The translations under genes and the position numbers were made by a program. This document shows positions 63,922 to 64,000 of a stretch of DNA of 64,000 nt, piece after piece. The stretch covers positions 1,860,001 through 1,924,000 of the forward strand of contig DAJPGB010000001.1 of the NCBI GenBank assembly GCA_025992855.1. Reading direction: 5' to 3'. The first letter of the stretch is position 1. The number at the start of each line of letters is the position of its first letter. The notes beneath the pieces were generated by a model. The model saw nothing but the letters and a program-made list of their open reading frames with translations, was not told the DNA's origin and did no database searches. This DNA is from Coriobacteriaceae bacterium. GTDB taxonomy: Bacteria > Actinomycetota > Coriobacteriia > Coriobacteriales > Coriobacteriaceae.

Positions 63922-64000
63922 TAGAACAGGCCGGTGATGTTGCCGTCGTTGTCGACGTCGATGTTCTCGGCCGCGGGAACCTTGGGCAGGCCCGGCATGG
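63922..64000 (-). CDS. 3' end of an unidentified gene (partial)
   Basis: The minus-strand frame ends MPGLPKVPAAENIDVDNDGN then ITGLF and TAA. It has its own terminator. The family cannot be named from this fragment. Confidence 0.6.

Overview
The window reads as chromosomal DNA of a gut Actinomycetota of the class Coriobacteriia, most like Collinsella. This is inferred from high-GC coding sequence, dense genes with AAGGAG-type ribosome sites, the short MntR/DtxR regulator, class III fructose-1,6-bisphosphatase, QueA/QueH/Tgt, DUF4430 surface proteins and an SDR that resembles bile-acid 12alpha-hydroxysteroid dehydrogenases. No rRNA, tRNA or CRISPR array was seen.

Layout. 0.2-9 kb: metal handling (His-rich ten-TM exporter, zinc-sensing ArsR/HMA/P-type ATPase operon with three copies of its operator, short DtxR-type regulator) plus an exonuclease and an isolated Vsr/DUF559-like nuclease gene bracketed by inverted pairs of a 26-nt motif. 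9-18.9 kb: housekeeping (two HAD phosphatases, Uup-like ABC-F, pstSCAB phosphate uptake, PepV-type dipeptidase, DegV). 18.9-23.3 kb: an accessory island with a 228-bp element that has 35-bp inverted ends, a primase-helicase protein of the TOTE type, a YafQ/DinJ toxin-antitoxin pair and repeated hairpins. 23.3-32.9 kb: LOG family protein, tgt, SDR, a coiled-coil tail-anchored protein, an IS110-family element, queA, queH. 33-42 kb: divergent methionyl-tRNA synthetase, rRNA methyltransferase, DegV, fbp, two GtrA proteins. 42.3-47.4 kb: two DUF4430 surface proteins behind a cobalamin riboswitch. 47.4-53 kb: UbiB-like kinase, C69 dipeptidase, folD-fchA. 53-64 kb: paralogous lipoproteins, a PLC-X surface protein whose sorting tail is out of frame, HicAB, ADP-ribosylglycohydrolase, zinc-ribbon protein, CDF transporter.

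The most notable signals are non-coding. (1) The IS110 element at 28886-30315 carries a leader that folds into two guide loops; one matches both flanks of its own insertion site and the other matches both ends of the element, as expected of a bridge RNA. (2) The element sits inside one of two copies of a composite repeat. Each copy ends in a structured RNA candidate (25705-25866 and 30330-30494) whose helices are kept by compensatory changes, with a conserved bulged A, a conserved bulged U and conserved loops. (3) A second element family with long inverted ends occurs at 19109-19336 and 51289-51526.
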